Positions 40,426-48,810 of a stretch of DNA of 49,092 nt are shown here, in pieces (position 1 is the stretch's first letter; every line of letters starts with the position of its first letter). The notes under the pieces are model-generated. The model worked only from the letters and a program-made list of their open reading frames with translations, had not been told where the DNA came from and did no database searches. This DNA comes from a virus: positions 1 to 49,092 of IMG/VR virus record IMGVR_UViG_3300028025_001202. One strand, written 5' to 3'. Both the position numbers and the translations under genes were made by a program.

Positions 40426-43400
40426 TTAGTTTAAGTTTAGTTGTTTCTCTAATTCTTCCACACGTTTCTCTAGTCTTGCAATCTTAGCTGTATGTACCTC
40501 ACGATAAGAAAGACTTAATAAACCTTTGTCTCCAACACTTACTGCACTTGGTAATATCCCTTGTACATCTTGTGCAAAATATCCAAGCTCTTCCTTACCA
40601 TCCTTAATGTACAACTTAGCTGTAACAGATTCAATTCCTCTAGCTTCATAGTTATCTACAAGTAGAGTCTTAATAGTTTTATCTGATGACTCAAAGAATG
40701 ATGTTGCTGTAACAGAGCCGCTAAATGTTGTTGCACCAGCTGATGTTATAAGAAGTATTTGTCCTGCAGCTCCTGTACCTATACTAAAATCATTTCCAGC
40801 AGAACCAATGTTACCTAGTGACCAGTTTACATTTGCCGCAAAACCTATTCTTCCCCAATATTGGCCTGAACCATAATCATAATAACCAAACCTTATTCTA
40901 TCATCTGCTCCAGGTGTATTAAGGGCTGAATATGCAGCATTAGCACTAAATAATCCATCTTGTGTATATGCATAAAATCCACACCTAAATTTTAAGAATG
41001 AACTAAAAATTCCTGTTCCTGCAACATTTAATTTATATCCATTATCCGTTGTGGTGCCAATTAACACATTGCCTCCATCTCCATTTAATACTAAAGGTCT
41101 ATAAGCTACAGCTTGTTCTACAGCTTGTATTCTACCATATCCTGAAGAGTGATATCCTAATATTAATTGTTGATTAAAATTGCTACCTCTTCTGATAATA
41201 AACTGCTCATTTCCCGAGTCTGTAGAAATTAATACTTGACCATCAAATCTACCCGTTCCTGAAACGTACAATCTGTTTCCCGCATCCGTTGTGGTACCTA
41301 TTAGGACGTTACCTCCATTTTTTACTAATATTAAATTCGGATTGCCACTGCTAACATTCGCAAATTCCCACATACTTCGCCAAGCACTACCATTAAATGC
41401 CGCAGCAACAATTGTACTTCCATTAGTTCCTGCACTACTAGGAATTATTGTTAAATTATTATTAACAACATTATCAATATATAATAATGTTCCTGATAGT
41501 AAATCTCCTCCACCTGTATAATTTGATGCAATTCTAAATGTGCTTTGTGTTCCTGTTATATTTAAAGATTGACCATTTAATGTGCCACCTGCTGTAATAT
41601 TAGTTCCTGCGGTAATACTACTTTGAAAGCTAGCGGCTCCATTAGACGCTATTCGAAATCTAATTTCATTAGCAGTAAACGCAACTAAATCATTTACATC
41701 ACATCCTATTCTTGTATTAAAATCATTTGTAGATGTTGTACCTTGAAATGATAAAGTTGAAATTGCTCCATTACTACTTCTAATTACAGCAGGTACAGCA
41801 TCATTTGTTGATACAACCGTAAGTGTTCTACCTGTGCCACTAAACCTCCCCGTACCATTCACATCAAGTCTGAAGCCTGCGTCTGTTGTTCCATTTATTG
41901 TTATATTACCTGATGAAGCAACAGTAATATTGTGACGTGCTGCTGTGTTATCATAACACATATAAAAAGTGCCATCTCCAGCACCCATTGAATAATTACG
42001 AATTCCTCCTTGTAAATTTATAACTGCATAACCTGATGCATTAATTGATAATTGTTTGGTTGTTGTACCACTTCCCCAAGCAGTATTAACAGGAGTTAAT
42101 GTGTTAATCCCTAATGAACCAGCTGATGTTAAATGCATTTGATTAGTAGCTGCAATGCCTCCCCAATACAACCCACCCCCATTTGCATACATTGCAATAT
42201 ATCCACTTGAAGCCACAGATTTAAGTGCAAGAGAATTTAAAAATTCTATATCTCCCCCACTCGTTATACTCATACGTTCAATAGGAGTTTGAGATGCTCC
42301 ATCCGCACAAGTACTAAAAACAAGATTTGCTCCCATTGCAGGAGAAGATCCTCCGTTAGGAACTAATTTAGCTCCAATATAAGCAACGTCTCTTTGTGTA
42401 GTATTTGAAAGATCGTAGCCTCTAAAGTTTATATATCCAGTAGCAGAAGAAAATATATTATTCCCAGGGACATCTATTCTTAAAACTTCTTGTAATGCAC
42501 TACCTGTTATTGTGCCAGGATATATTTCAAGTTTTGCATTAGGTGTAGCCGTACCAATTCCTACATTTGTTGCATTGTCAAATATCTGACTATTACCAAT
42601 AGTACTTGCACCCGTGAACTTAGGCACATAATTAATGGTTCCTGATATATTTGCCGTTGTCGCAATTGCAACACCTCTCCACGTTAATGCACCGCCATTA
42701 ACTGCACCTAACGAATTACCTGTTGTTTCTGAAAAATTTATATATCCTCTGTCATTATTTTGAATACCTGCAACAAATATTGTATTAGCTATATTTCTAT
42801 CTGAAATTGTTGCATCATCTCCTACATTTATTCCAATTGCACCATTTACTAATGTGATTGCACCTGTCATCGTACCTCCTGCTAATGGTAAATAAGCTCC
42901 TGTTGGTGAAACAGATGTGTTAACAGAGCCATCAGCCATTAAGAACTGAGAAGATGTACCACCTGACTTAATAAATTTATTAGCAGTGATGTCCCCACTA
43001 AATGATGCACTACCACTAGCATTTAAAGTGATTCCTCCAACCAACGATAATGGTTCACAAACAAATGCAGGGCCATCTGCTTTTACATATATACCTGCAG
43101 ACCCTGGGTCAGTGTTAATGAAACTAGCCACATAATTATCAATCGCAGCACCTGATACAGTGATTGAGCCTGATGCCTCTGTGATAATACTATCTCCAAT
43201 TGTATTGGCTCCTGTAGCCTTAGGTATTTTATTAGTTGTAAGTGTACCTGTAATCTGACCAACTGGAGTTGTACCTGATGATCCTGATGTTCCATTCACA
43301 CCTGACGTGCCTGATGTACCGTTAACTCCACTAGTACCGTTCACTCCTGAAGTTCCGTTGATGCCTGATGTACCTGATACACCACTTGTTCCACTTGCTC

Positions 43401-45384
43401 CTGAACTTCCGCTTGAACCGCTTTCTCCACTTGTTCCACTACTGCCACTAACACCGCTTGTACCATCTACTCCTGACGTACCACTAACTCCTGATGTACC
43501 GCTTACTCCGCTTGTACCGTCAGCTCCTGAGGTTCCACTAGTACCCGACTCTCCACTAGTACCTGAAGAACCTGTAAGTCCTGAAGAGCCACTAGTTCCG
43601 TTAACACCGCTTGAACCTGATGTACCTGATGTGCCTGACTCAAATCCTATTGATGTAATTACATAAGAGTACTCAGAGTTCTCTGTGTAAAAATCTAATG
43701 CTCTTAATTGATTGTCATCATTGTTTACATATAAACTAACTAATACTTTCCATGTTGGGTCAATAGGTGTAGTTGCAAAAACTACATCTACAAAAACATT
43801 AGTAGGAGTTGTTGCGTTAACCCAAGCCAATGGGGCTGTATTTGTTAATACAGGGCTACCAATAGGTGTTCCGTTTGATTGGGTAAACTGAACACTAGCA
43901 TATGTAGATATATTATCGCTTTGGTCTTCTTTTAAATATTCTAAAGTGAATCTTTGAACACCTGCCGGGATAATAGTAAATCCTAATTCTTCTGTAATAA
44001 ATTGAGCTACTAACTTATCTTGCTCATTTGCTATTAAAGATACAGGTACAATAGACGGAGCTGGCAATGTTGTAGGCTCCTCACTCAAATTTTTGTATGG
44101 GGATATAGAACCTGCTTGTGAGTAGTTTAAATAATATATTCTACCACTAGATATTCCTTGAGCACCTGATGTACCTGCACTACCGTTAGTACCTGATGTG
44201 CCTGATGATCCTGTCAATCCTGATGACCCTGAAGTACCACTAGTACCTGTAGTACCTGATGTACCGCCTGTTCCGTCTGTACCTGAACTACCTGATGAGC
44301 CACTAGTTCCATCAATACCTGATGTGCCATTTACTCCTGAAGTGCCATCAATACCTGATGAGCCACTAGACCCTGAAGTACCACTAGTACCACCTGTGCC
44401 ATCTGTACCCGAAGTACCGCCAGTACCATCTGTACCGCTAGTTCCTCCTGTGCCTGATGTGCCATCTATTCCACTTGACCCGCTAGTTCCTCCTGAACCA
44501 CTTGAACCGCTAGTACCATCTATTCCCGATGTACCTCCTGTGCCATCTGTACCTGAACTACCTGATGTACCTGTTGTTCCTGACGTACCGTCTGTTCCAT
44601 CGATACCATCAATACCTGACGTACCTGACGTACCACGTGTACCTGAGGTGCCGTCTGAACCATTCGTTCCGCTAGTACCTGATGTGCCACCTGTGCCTGA
44701 TGAGCCTGATGTACCTGTTGTACCTGATGACCCACTTGTGCCAGCCGTGCCTGATGAGCCACTTGTACCTGTGGTGCCTGATGAGCCGCTTGTACCGTTT
44801 ACGCCACTAGTGCCTGATGTACCTGTCGTACCACTTGTACCTGAAGTACCTGTAGTACCACTTGTACCACTCACGCCTGTGAATAAGCCAAATGTAACCG
44901 GCTCGTCTTCAGAAATAGTTCCTGAGTTACCGCCAATAAAATCTAAGTCTAAGAAATAATAATCGCCATCTTCAACAACAGCTGTTACTTTGTATAGTCC
45001 GTATTCGCTAGGGAATCCTGGTCGATTAACAAGAATAATCTTGTCGTTCCAAACTTCTTCAATGAATATACCTGGCTCTGTGTTGGCCATGGTTAAGAAA
45101 GAAACCTTGATGGTCCCTGCGAGTCCAATTACATCTACTGTATCAAATGGATGGTCGACTAACTCAAACGTCTTCGCAGGCTGCGTTTCTGTTGGAGCAT
45201 ACATTCTGTATGACCAATTAAAACTACCTGTATCAATAATACCTACACGATTGAAGTATTCCGCTACAGCGTTGGCTGTAAAGTTTTTGGTTAATTTATC
45301 TGGAGTTTGCCAGTCCGAGCCTATCCAACGGTCGTTACCGGTGACATCTAAATCGGGAGAATACGTTGAGATTCTAGCACACAT
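40426..45384 (-). CDS. Collagen-like tail fibre with S74-type C-terminal chaperone
   Basis: 1652 residues. The first 165 residues are a compact attachment domain (ending GNSGTISEDEPVTFGLFTG). Two collagen-like arrays of Gly-X-Y triplets, mainly GTS/GSS/GVS/GVN, occupy about 170-410 and 582-705, split by a beta domain. The remaining shaft is Asn/Gly/Thr-rich with repeated fragments such as NVLIGTTTDAGNRLYVSGTG. The C-terminus (ESSDKTIKTLL, then LGYFAQDVQGILPSAV) is the intramolecular chaperone of the S74 peptidase family, and it ends in a coiled coil (ARLEKRVEELEKQ). It should form trimeric fibres for host recognition. Ser/Thr-rich arrays next to a TibC-like gene suggest glycosylation. Confidence 0.88.
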   Translation of the reverse strand: MCARISTYSPDLDVTGNDRWIGSDWQTPDKLTKNFTANAVAEYFNRVGIIDTGSFNWSYRMYAPTETQPAKTFELVDHPFDTVDVIGLAGTIKVSFLTMANTEPGIFIEEVWNDKIILVNRPGFPSEYGLYKVTAVVEDGDYYFLDLDFIGGNSGTISEDEPVTFGLFTGVSGTSGTTGTSGTSGTTGTSGTSGVNGTSGSSGTTGTSGSSGTAGTSGSSGTTGTSGSSGTGGTSGTSGTNGSDGTSGTRGTSGTSGIDGIDGTDGTSGTTGTSGSSGTDGTGGTSGIDGTSGSSGSGGTSGSSGIDGTSGTGGTSGTDGTGGTSGTDGTGGTSGTSGSSGSSGIDGTSGVNGTSGIDGTSGSSGSSGTDGTGGTSGTTGTSGTSGSSGLTGSSGTSGTNGSAGTSGAQGISSGRIYYLNYSQAGSISPYKNLSEEPTTLPAPSIVPVSLIANEQDKLVAQFITEELGFTIIPAGVQRFTLEYLKEDQSDNISTYASVQFTQSNGTPIGSPVLTNTAPLAWVNATTPTNVFVDVVFATTPIDPTWKVLVSLYVNNDDNQLRALDFYTENSEYSYVITSIGFESGTSGTSGSSGVNGTSGSSGLTGSSGTSGESGTSGTSGADGTSGVSGTSGVSGTSGVDGTSGVSGSSGTSGESGSSGSSGASGTSGVSGTSGINGTSGVNGTSGVNGTSGTSGVNGTSGSSGTTPVGQITGTLTTNKIPKATGANTIGDSIITEASGSITVSGAAIDNYVASFINTDPGSAGIYVKADGPAFVCEPLSLVGGITLNASGSASFSGDITANKFIKSGGTSSQFLMADGSVNTSVSPTGAYLPLAGGTMTGAITLVNGAIGINVGDDATISDRNIANTIFVAGIQNNDRGYINFSETTGNSLGAVNGGALTWRGVAIATTANISGTINYVPKFTGASTIGNSQIFDNATNVGIGTATPNAKLEIYPGTITGSALQEVLRIDVPGNNIFSSATGYINFRGYDLSNTTQRDVAYIGAKLVPNGGSSPAMGANLVFSTCADGASQTPIERMSITSGGDIEFLNSLALKSVASSGYIAMYANGGGLYWGGIAATNQMHLTSAGSLGINTLTPVNTAWGSGTTTKQLSINASGYAVINLQGGIRNYSMGAGDGTFYMCYDNTAARHNITVASSGNITINGTTDAGFRLDVNGTGRFSGTGRTLTVVSTNDAVPAVIRSSNGAISTLSFQGTTSTNDFNTRIGCDVNDLVAFTANEIRFRIASNGAASFQSSITAGTNITAGGTLNGQSLNITGTQSTFRIASNYTGGGDLLSGTLLYIDNVVNNNLTIIPSSAGTNGSTIVAAAFNGSAWRSMWEFANVSSGNPNLILVKNGGNVLIGTTTDAGNRLYVSGTGRFDGQVLISTDSGNEQFIIRRGSNFNQQLILGYHSSGYGRIQAVEQAVAYRPLVLNGDGGNVLIGTTTDNGYKLNVAGTGIFSSFLKFRCGFYAYTQDGLFSANAAYSALNTPGADDRIRFGYYDYGSGQYWGRIGFAANVNWSLGNIGSAGNDFSIGTGAAGQILLITSAGATTFSGSVTATSFFESSDKTIKTLLVDNYEARGIESVTAKLYIKDGKEELGYFAQDVQGILPSAVSVGDKGLLSLSYREVHTAKIARLEKRVEELEKQLNLN
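43271..43640 (-). repeat. Collagen-like repeat array 2 in the fibre
   Basis: About 370 bases of degenerate 9-base units encoding Gly-X-Y triplets (GTSGVSGTSGVNG and similar). Codons vary, so the DNA repeats are imperfect. The + strand frame reads Pro-rich (PDVPLVP) and is a shadow. Confidence 0.85.
44155..44880 (-). repeat. Collagen-like repeat array 1 in the fibre
   Basis: About 725 bases of 9-base units encoding roughly 80 Gly-X-Y triplets rich in Thr and Ser (GTSGTTGTSG, GSSGIDGTSG). Triplets with Asp or Asn (GTDG, GIDG) interrupt the array. Such arrays can change length by slippage or recombination and can alter fibre length. Confidence 0.85.
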
Positions 45385-45410
45385 AGGTGGTATCTTTGCT
45401 TGTTATCTTA

Positions 45411-45418
45411 CAAAAATA
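45411..45418 (-). promoter_or_regulatory. -7 promoter box of the fibre gene
   Basis: On the minus strand it reads TATTTTTG, a full TAnnTTTG match, 26 bases upstream of the fibre ATG in the short gap after the HNH gene. No TTG is seen at the standard distance. It would let the fibre be expressed independently of the inserted HNH gene. Confidence 0.45.
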
Positions 45419-45425
45419 CGGAATT

Positions 45426-45956
45426 TTACAGATACTTATTTATTATACCATTATCCTTTTCATACTTACATCTAGCAGCATAAGCATCTTCTTCTGAAAT
45501 AAAATGACCGATTGTTTTTTGCTTACCATTAATTTGCATAACTGCGACATACTTTTGTTTTGCTTTTATCCAAGTAACGCCAGTGTATTTACTAGTTGTA
45601 TTTATTTTATTAAATCTATGACAATTGTTTTCAATCATTGACACCCATTCTAAATTAGAATAGTGATTGTTTAATTTGTTCCCATCTAGGTGATTCACAA
45701 AATCACGACCTTCTTCTCTAGGCAAAAATGCTTCAGCTACTAATCTGTGCACAGAATACTTCATTGGTTTACCATTTCTTCTAAGTGAAATTCTTTTATA
45801 ACCTGCATTACTAATAAAAGGCGTTAATTCTTTTCCTGTTACAGGATATATAGATCCGTCTGACCTTTTATATTTCCTGTCTAATGATTTAACTTTTCCG
45901 CTTTCACTAACCATAAAGTGCCCTTCATAGCCAACAACATCTTTCCAAATTTCCAT
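45426..45956 (-). CDS. HNH homing endonuclease with NUMOD4 and AP2 domains
   Basis: 176 residues from the ATG at 45956 (MEIWKDVVGYEGHFMVSESG). Residues 2-30 are a NUMOD4 DNA-binding motif. The HNH core is H70 in YSVHRLVAEAFLP and NHLDGNKLNNHYSNLEW at 88-104. Residues about 122-166 are an AP2-type DNA-binding domain (SKYTGVTWIKAKQKYVAV). It is a free-standing homing endonuclease, a mobile gene that cuts phage genomes lacking it. It sits between lysis and fibre genes and interrupts no gene. A strongly structured leader lies directly before it. Confidence 0.9.
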   Translation of the reverse strand: MEIWKDVVGYEGHFMVSESGKVKSLDRKYKRSDGSIYPVTGKELTPFISNAGYKRISLRRNGKPMKYSVHRLVAEAFLPREEGRDFVNHLDGNKLNNHYSNLEWVSMIENNCHRFNKINTTSKYTGVTWIKAKQKYVAVMQINGKQKTIGHFISEEDAYAARCKYEKDNGIINKYL

Positions 45957-45965
45957 ATAAAAAAT

Positions 45966-46049
45966 AAGTCCTACAAAATCCACCGCATCTCACCTCGGTT
46001 TCATTTATAGGACTGTTTTTGTCTTTGTTGCGTAATGTGAGATGGCAAC
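45966..46049 (-). ncRNA. Predicted structured RNA with kissing loops in the HNH leader
   Basis: In the 132-base gap before the HNH start, minus-strand RNA can form four helices. P1: 46045-46049 with 46027-46031 (GUUGC/GCAAC). P2: 46004-46014 with 45967-45977 (11 pairs, one G-U). P3: 45996-45999 with 45982-45985. A loop-loop helix of 8 pairs joins the P1 loop (46037-46044, CAUCUCAC) to the P3 loop (45986-45993, GUGAGAUG). The G-U in P2 would be an unpaired C-A in the opposite transcript, so the structure belongs to the minus strand. P2 and P3 stack across a 4x4 internal loop with G/A mismatches. It may regulate HNH translation, or be a ribozyme or other RNA. I match it to no known family. Confidence 0.6.
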
Positions 46050-46088
46050 TACATGGCAAATGTAAAAATAAATAATATAAAAAACAAG

Positions 46089-46505
46089 TTATCTACCAGA
46101 TGTTACTTTAAATAACATCACAATAGTAAACATTAAAGTAAGTACACTAATGTCTTGTGCAACTTTGCCTATTTTTAATGATTTATGTGAATCCAAGAGT
46201 ATTTGATTCTCTTTTTTGCTTAGTAAATAAGCGTTCTCTGCGTTTTTAAGATAATTACTGTACTTGTTACGTTCTTCATCAAACGCACCAACTAACGTGC
46301 GAAGTGAATCAGCAGTAGCTTTTTTCTTGTCGTTATCTGACCTTAAATATTTAAATGTATTGTTGATTTCTTTTGCTTGACCTTCGGTCATCACAACAAG
46401 AGTATCTTTATTGATTATTCTTTTTGGATACTGTGCTATCGATAAGTGGCTCAATAATATAAGGCTCAATAATAAAACTATTAGCTTTGACTTGTAATTC
46501 TTCAT
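46089..46505 (-). CDS. Exported membrane-anchored protein with coiled coil, spanin-like
   Basis: 138 residues. An N-terminal signal-like helix (LIVLLLSLILLSHLSIAQ) is followed by a charged coiled-coil region (about 40-105) and a second hydrophobic helix near the C-terminus (ISVLTLMFTIVMLF). Its first 98 bases lie inside the end of the lipoprotein gene in another frame, an arrangement reminiscent of Rz/Rz1. It probably works with the neighbouring envelope proteins in lysis. No family is recognised. Confidence 0.65.
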   Translation of the reverse strand: MKNYKSKLIVLLLSLILLSHLSIAQYPKRIINKDTLVVMTEGQAKEINNTFKYLRSDNDKKKATADSLRTLVGAFDEERNKYSNYLKNAENAYLLSKKENQILLDSHKSLKIGKVAQDISVLTLMFTIVMLFKVTSGR

Positions 46506-46779
46506 TGGTCTTGGTTAGGTTTTCTATTTTATCTTCAAGTTTATCTATTTTCTGAACAGTAACTTCTATCTTACTAACCACAGCCTTATCAGCTTTCGTC
46601 ACAGCACTAGATGCAAACAATCCTGTTTTTTGAGAACGCAACATAATCGCAGCAAAGTCATCATCCTTTGCTACAACGTTTTTATTATCTAAGTCATTCT
46701 CTTTTTTATCTTGATCAGCTATTACCGATGAGCAAGAAAACAAAACGATAACCGAAAAGATAAAAACTAGACTTCTCAT
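46408..46779 (-). CDS. Lipoprotein with coiled coil, o-spanin candidate
   Basis: 123 residues. The N-terminus is a lipoprotein signal (SLVFIFSVIVLFSC) with C16 as the lipidation site. A charged coiled-coil segment follows (VQKIDKLEDKIENLTKTNEE). Outer-membrane lipoproteins of this size next to an inner-membrane coiled-coil protein are typical of spanin pairs. It overlaps the upstream i-spanin-like gene by four bases and the next gene by 98 bases. The pairing is inferred from layout. Confidence 0.7.
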   Translation of the reverse strand: MRSLVFIFSVIVLFSCSSVIADQDKKENDLDNKNVVAKDDDFAAIMLRSQKTGLFASSAVTKADKAVVSKIEVTVQKIDKLEDKIENLTKTNEELQVKANSFIIEPYIIEPLIDSTVSKKNNQ

Positions 46780-47060
46780 TTTATTTGACCCAATTGTTGT
46801 AGAACCATGATTTTACTCGAACTAGCTGAGAGGAGAGAATCGGACCTGCGTAACTGATTAGTACACGCATCAACTTTGATTTCCATTTTGTCGATTTTGC
46901 CATTTTGTCTTTCTATTTGGTCTGTGAATGTATTACGAACATCAATGTATAAATATGATATTCCGATTAATGCTAAAAATAAAGTGCCAACAACTGGGTT
47001 CTTGGCAAAATCTTTGAATGATATAGGTAATGGGTTAGTGTCGACTTTTTTAAGTGCCAT
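46776..47060 (-). CDS. Single-TM coiled-coil protein, i-spanin candidate
   Basis: 94 residues. A short basic N-terminus precedes a transmembrane helix (VVGTLFLALIGISYLYIDV, about 23-41), then a periplasmic coiled-coil-like segment (DQIERQNGKIDKMEIKVDAC). This is the topology of an inner-membrane spanin subunit. The next gene is a lipoprotein overlapping by ATGA, as expected for a two-component spanin. No sequence family is recognised. Confidence 0.65.
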   Translation of the reverse strand: MALKKVDTNPLPISFKDFAKNPVVGTLFLALIGISYLYIDVRNTFTDQIERQNGKIDKMEIKVDACTNQLRRSDSLLSASSSKIMVLQQLGQIK

Positions 47061-47062
47061 TA

Positions 47063-47206
47063 TTAATTAGGGGTTAGTTTTTTATCAACTAAAGATATGA
47101 TTTGTTTGGCTTTGTTATTATCAAAGAAATGCAAGTATATAAAGTACGCATCAATGCATAAGGCAGTTGCAACTATACACGATACGATAAAAATAGCTGC
47201 TCTCAT
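47063..47206 (-). CDS. Small membrane protein, 47 residues
   Basis: The frame starts MRAAIFIVSCIVATALCIDA and has one hydrophobic helix (about 3-27) followed by a basic C-terminus ending LVDKKLTPN. Its ATG begins at the base that ends the upstream stop codon, and it ends two bases before the next start, so it fills the gap precisely within the lysis region. It may be an accessory lysis protein. Support comes from an open frame and tight spacing. Confidence 0.55.
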   Translation of the reverse strand: MRAAIFIVSCIVATALCIDAYFIYLHFFDNNKAKQIISLVDKKLTPN

Positions 47207-47334
47207 TATCTTCCTTGCCCTCTGTTACGTTTAGTTTTTTTGTCTTTTGGTCCTGATGTCTTAGCATGCTTGCCCTTACGACGTACTCCGAATGTAATCT
47301 TCTTTGCTTCGGATGATACTTTTGATTTTGCCAT
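47206..47334 (-). CDS. Small very basic protein, 42 residues
   Basis: The frame starts MAKSKVSSEAKKITFG and ends in RRKGKHAKTSGPKDKKTKRN plus RGQGR, with about 40 percent Lys/Arg. Very short proteins with this GPKDKKTK and RGQGR pattern recur in phages of Bacteroidota as far as I recall. Its ATG overlaps the endolysin stop (TAATG). It could bind nucleic acid or ribosomes; its role is unknown. Confidence 0.65.
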   Translation of the reverse strand: MAKSKVSSEAKKITFGVRRKGKHAKTSGPKDKKTKRNRGQGR

Positions 47335-48194
47335 TAGCTTAATAGGTTATAGTATTCTTTGAAATGTTTTTGTCTATCGGCAAGCCCAATTGTACCGCCA
47401 TTTACTCTTTTAGTTACCGAAGTTACAACATCTGGAGAACTACCTCTGTCGCATATTGACCACAAGTTATTCTTCTTAAAAAAGAACCCTGCCGAAGCTA
47501 AGGCATATTTAGTTGCAACCAAGTCTGGATTAGCCATAATGTTTTCAGGTACTGTGGCATCAAATGCTTCATAATTGTCCTTACCAGTGAGCTGGATATA
47601 GCCTCTTCCACGGTGCTTCCACCCGTCTCCTGATGCTTCGCTACCATTACCCATTCTGTTACCATAAACTAAGTTAGCAATCTTCTCAGGCTTTCGTTCG
47701 TATGCTTTTGCTTTCTCAATAGTCTTAAAGTATTTCTTAAAGATAGTAAGCAAGCCCTTCGCACCATAGTTTAAGTTTTCTTGAACAGCTCTAAAGCCTC
47801 CGCTCTCATGGCCACATTGAGCCAAGAAATGAGCAAGTCTTAATGTATTAGTAATCCCAAATCTGGCAGCTGTATCAGGAATCTGATCAATCACTGCTTG
47901 CGGTATATGACCTTTAAGTGCATCTAGTTTGAATACTGGCAATCCTGCACCTCCTGTAGTTGTTAGTAATGCAGGAACTTCAATTGTATGAGCACTAGGA
48001 GCAAATACAACTGGAGCAAACATCTTTGCCCAAGTATTAGGCCCAACTATGCCATCAGGAGTCAAGCCGTTAGCAGACTGCCATCCTTTGACAGCGGCTT
48101 CTGTCTTTGGCCCAAACTTACCAATGACATCTACGCCAAGTAATGCTTGGAGCTTCTTTACTTCTTCTCCTGTTGATCCTACTCTTAATAGCAT
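47334..48194 (-). CDS. Endolysin: peptidoglycan-binding domain plus GH19 lysozyme
   Basis: 286 residues. Residues 4-58 are a PG_binding_1 repeat (GSTGEEVKKLQALLGVD, then DGIVGPNTWAKMF). After a linker, residues about 95-286 form a GH19 chitinase/lysozyme-like domain: AHFLAQCGHESGGF with E130 as the catalytic acid, GDGWKHRGRGYIQLTGKDNY and TKRVNGGTIGLADR. It cuts peptidoglycan at lysis. There is no signal peptide, so release needs the holin-like protein two genes upstream. It starts one base after the preceding stop. Confidence 0.93.
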   Translation of the reverse strand: MLLRVGSTGEEVKKLQALLGVDVIGKFGPKTEAAVKGWQSANGLTPDGIVGPNTWAKMFAPVVFAPSAHTIEVPALLTTTGGAGLPVFKLDALKGHIPQAVIDQIPDTAARFGITNTLRLAHFLAQCGHESGGFRAVQENLNYGAKGLLTIFKKYFKTIEKAKAYERKPEKIANLVYGNRMGNGSEASGDGWKHRGRGYIQLTGKDNYEAFDATVPENIMANPDLVATKYALASAGFFFKKNNLWSICDRGSSPDVVTSVTKRVNGGTIGLADRQKHFKEYYNLLS

Positions 48195-48195
48195 T

Positions 48196-48810
48196 TTACT
48201 TTAGTTTATAATAGTAATACACACCATACATAACCGTGCCGTCTACATTAGCTCCAGCTGTGATATTATAGATGTTGTCCTTTTTTGTTTTATAAATTAA
48301 GCCTGCCTGTGCACCTCTTACCCCAAGGGAGTTGTTAACCATAACGCCACCTCCAACGTATAATTGACGGACTGGTGGTGCATACTTAGTAATAGTTTTA
48401 GTCTCTTTAACAACCGGTATACTAAAATTATCACGTGTGCGTCTATATGTTATTTTATTTTCTTTAACCGTGTCCAAGACAGCAATGTACCCGTAATCGC
48501 CTATCTTGATTGTATCTTTGTAAACAACTTTGTTTATATACAATTTTAATAGAGCCATGTACTGCTCTTTCAATCGAGCATAGTTTGTATCAGGTAGCAT
48601 CTCTGGTTTGGATGCCACCTCTACAATCACCTCTTTGTAAATGGGTACTTTCTTGACAATTACTGAATCGTATCTCTTCCAAGTAGTATCATGAACAGTA
48701 ATCGTGTCATTAGGCTTTACCTCAGCATTCCTACTTCTTTCTCTCATAAAGAGAACTAGAAGCACCATGCTGATGACAAACATAATAATACTAACCTTCA
48801 GACTCTTCAT
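48196..48810 (-). CDS. Single-TM periplasmic protein of the lysis region
   Basis: 204 residues from the ATG at 48810 (MKSLKVSIIMFVISMVLLVL); the codon at 48828 is GTG. One N-terminal transmembrane helix (about 5-22) is followed by a periplasmic part: a charged segment (NDTITVHDTTWKRYDSVIVK), a helix, and a C-terminal beta-rich portion (LYVGGGVMVNNSLGVRGAQA) that looks like barrel or sheet strands. Proteins like this accompany endolysins in phages of Bacteroidota. A role spanning the envelope in lysis is possible. It overlaps the holin-like gene by 20 bases. Confidence 0.7.
   Translation of the reverse strand: MKSLKVSIIMFVISMVLLVLFMRERSRNAEVKPNDTITVHDTTWKRYDSVIVKKVPIYKEVIVEVASKPEMLPDTNYARLKEQYMALLKLYINKVVYKDTIKIGDYGYIAVLDTVKENKITYRRTRDNFSIPVVKETKTITKYAPPVRQLYVGGGVMVNNSLGVRGAQAGLIYKTKKDNIYNITAGANVDGTVMYGVYYYYKLK

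Noticed and set aside
43271-44880. Repeat arrays as a CRISPR or tandem regulatory repeat
   Set aside because: The period is 9 bases, codon-phased and degenerate, with no unique spacers; it is collagen-like coding sequence.
43307-44959. Long + strand frames rich in PDVPLVP within the fibre gene
   Set aside because: They are the exact antisense of the Gly-Thr-Ser repeat codons and arise from repeat composition; no start context or function supports them.
45957-46088. Known ribozyme or HEARO-type RNA upstream of the HNH gene
   Set aside because: The order of helices resembles a pseudoknot, but the helix spacing and missing core do not fit HDV-like ribozymes, and hammerhead core bases are absent. 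The HNH protein lacks the RuvC part and size of HEARO-linked proteins. I kept it as an unassigned structured RNA.
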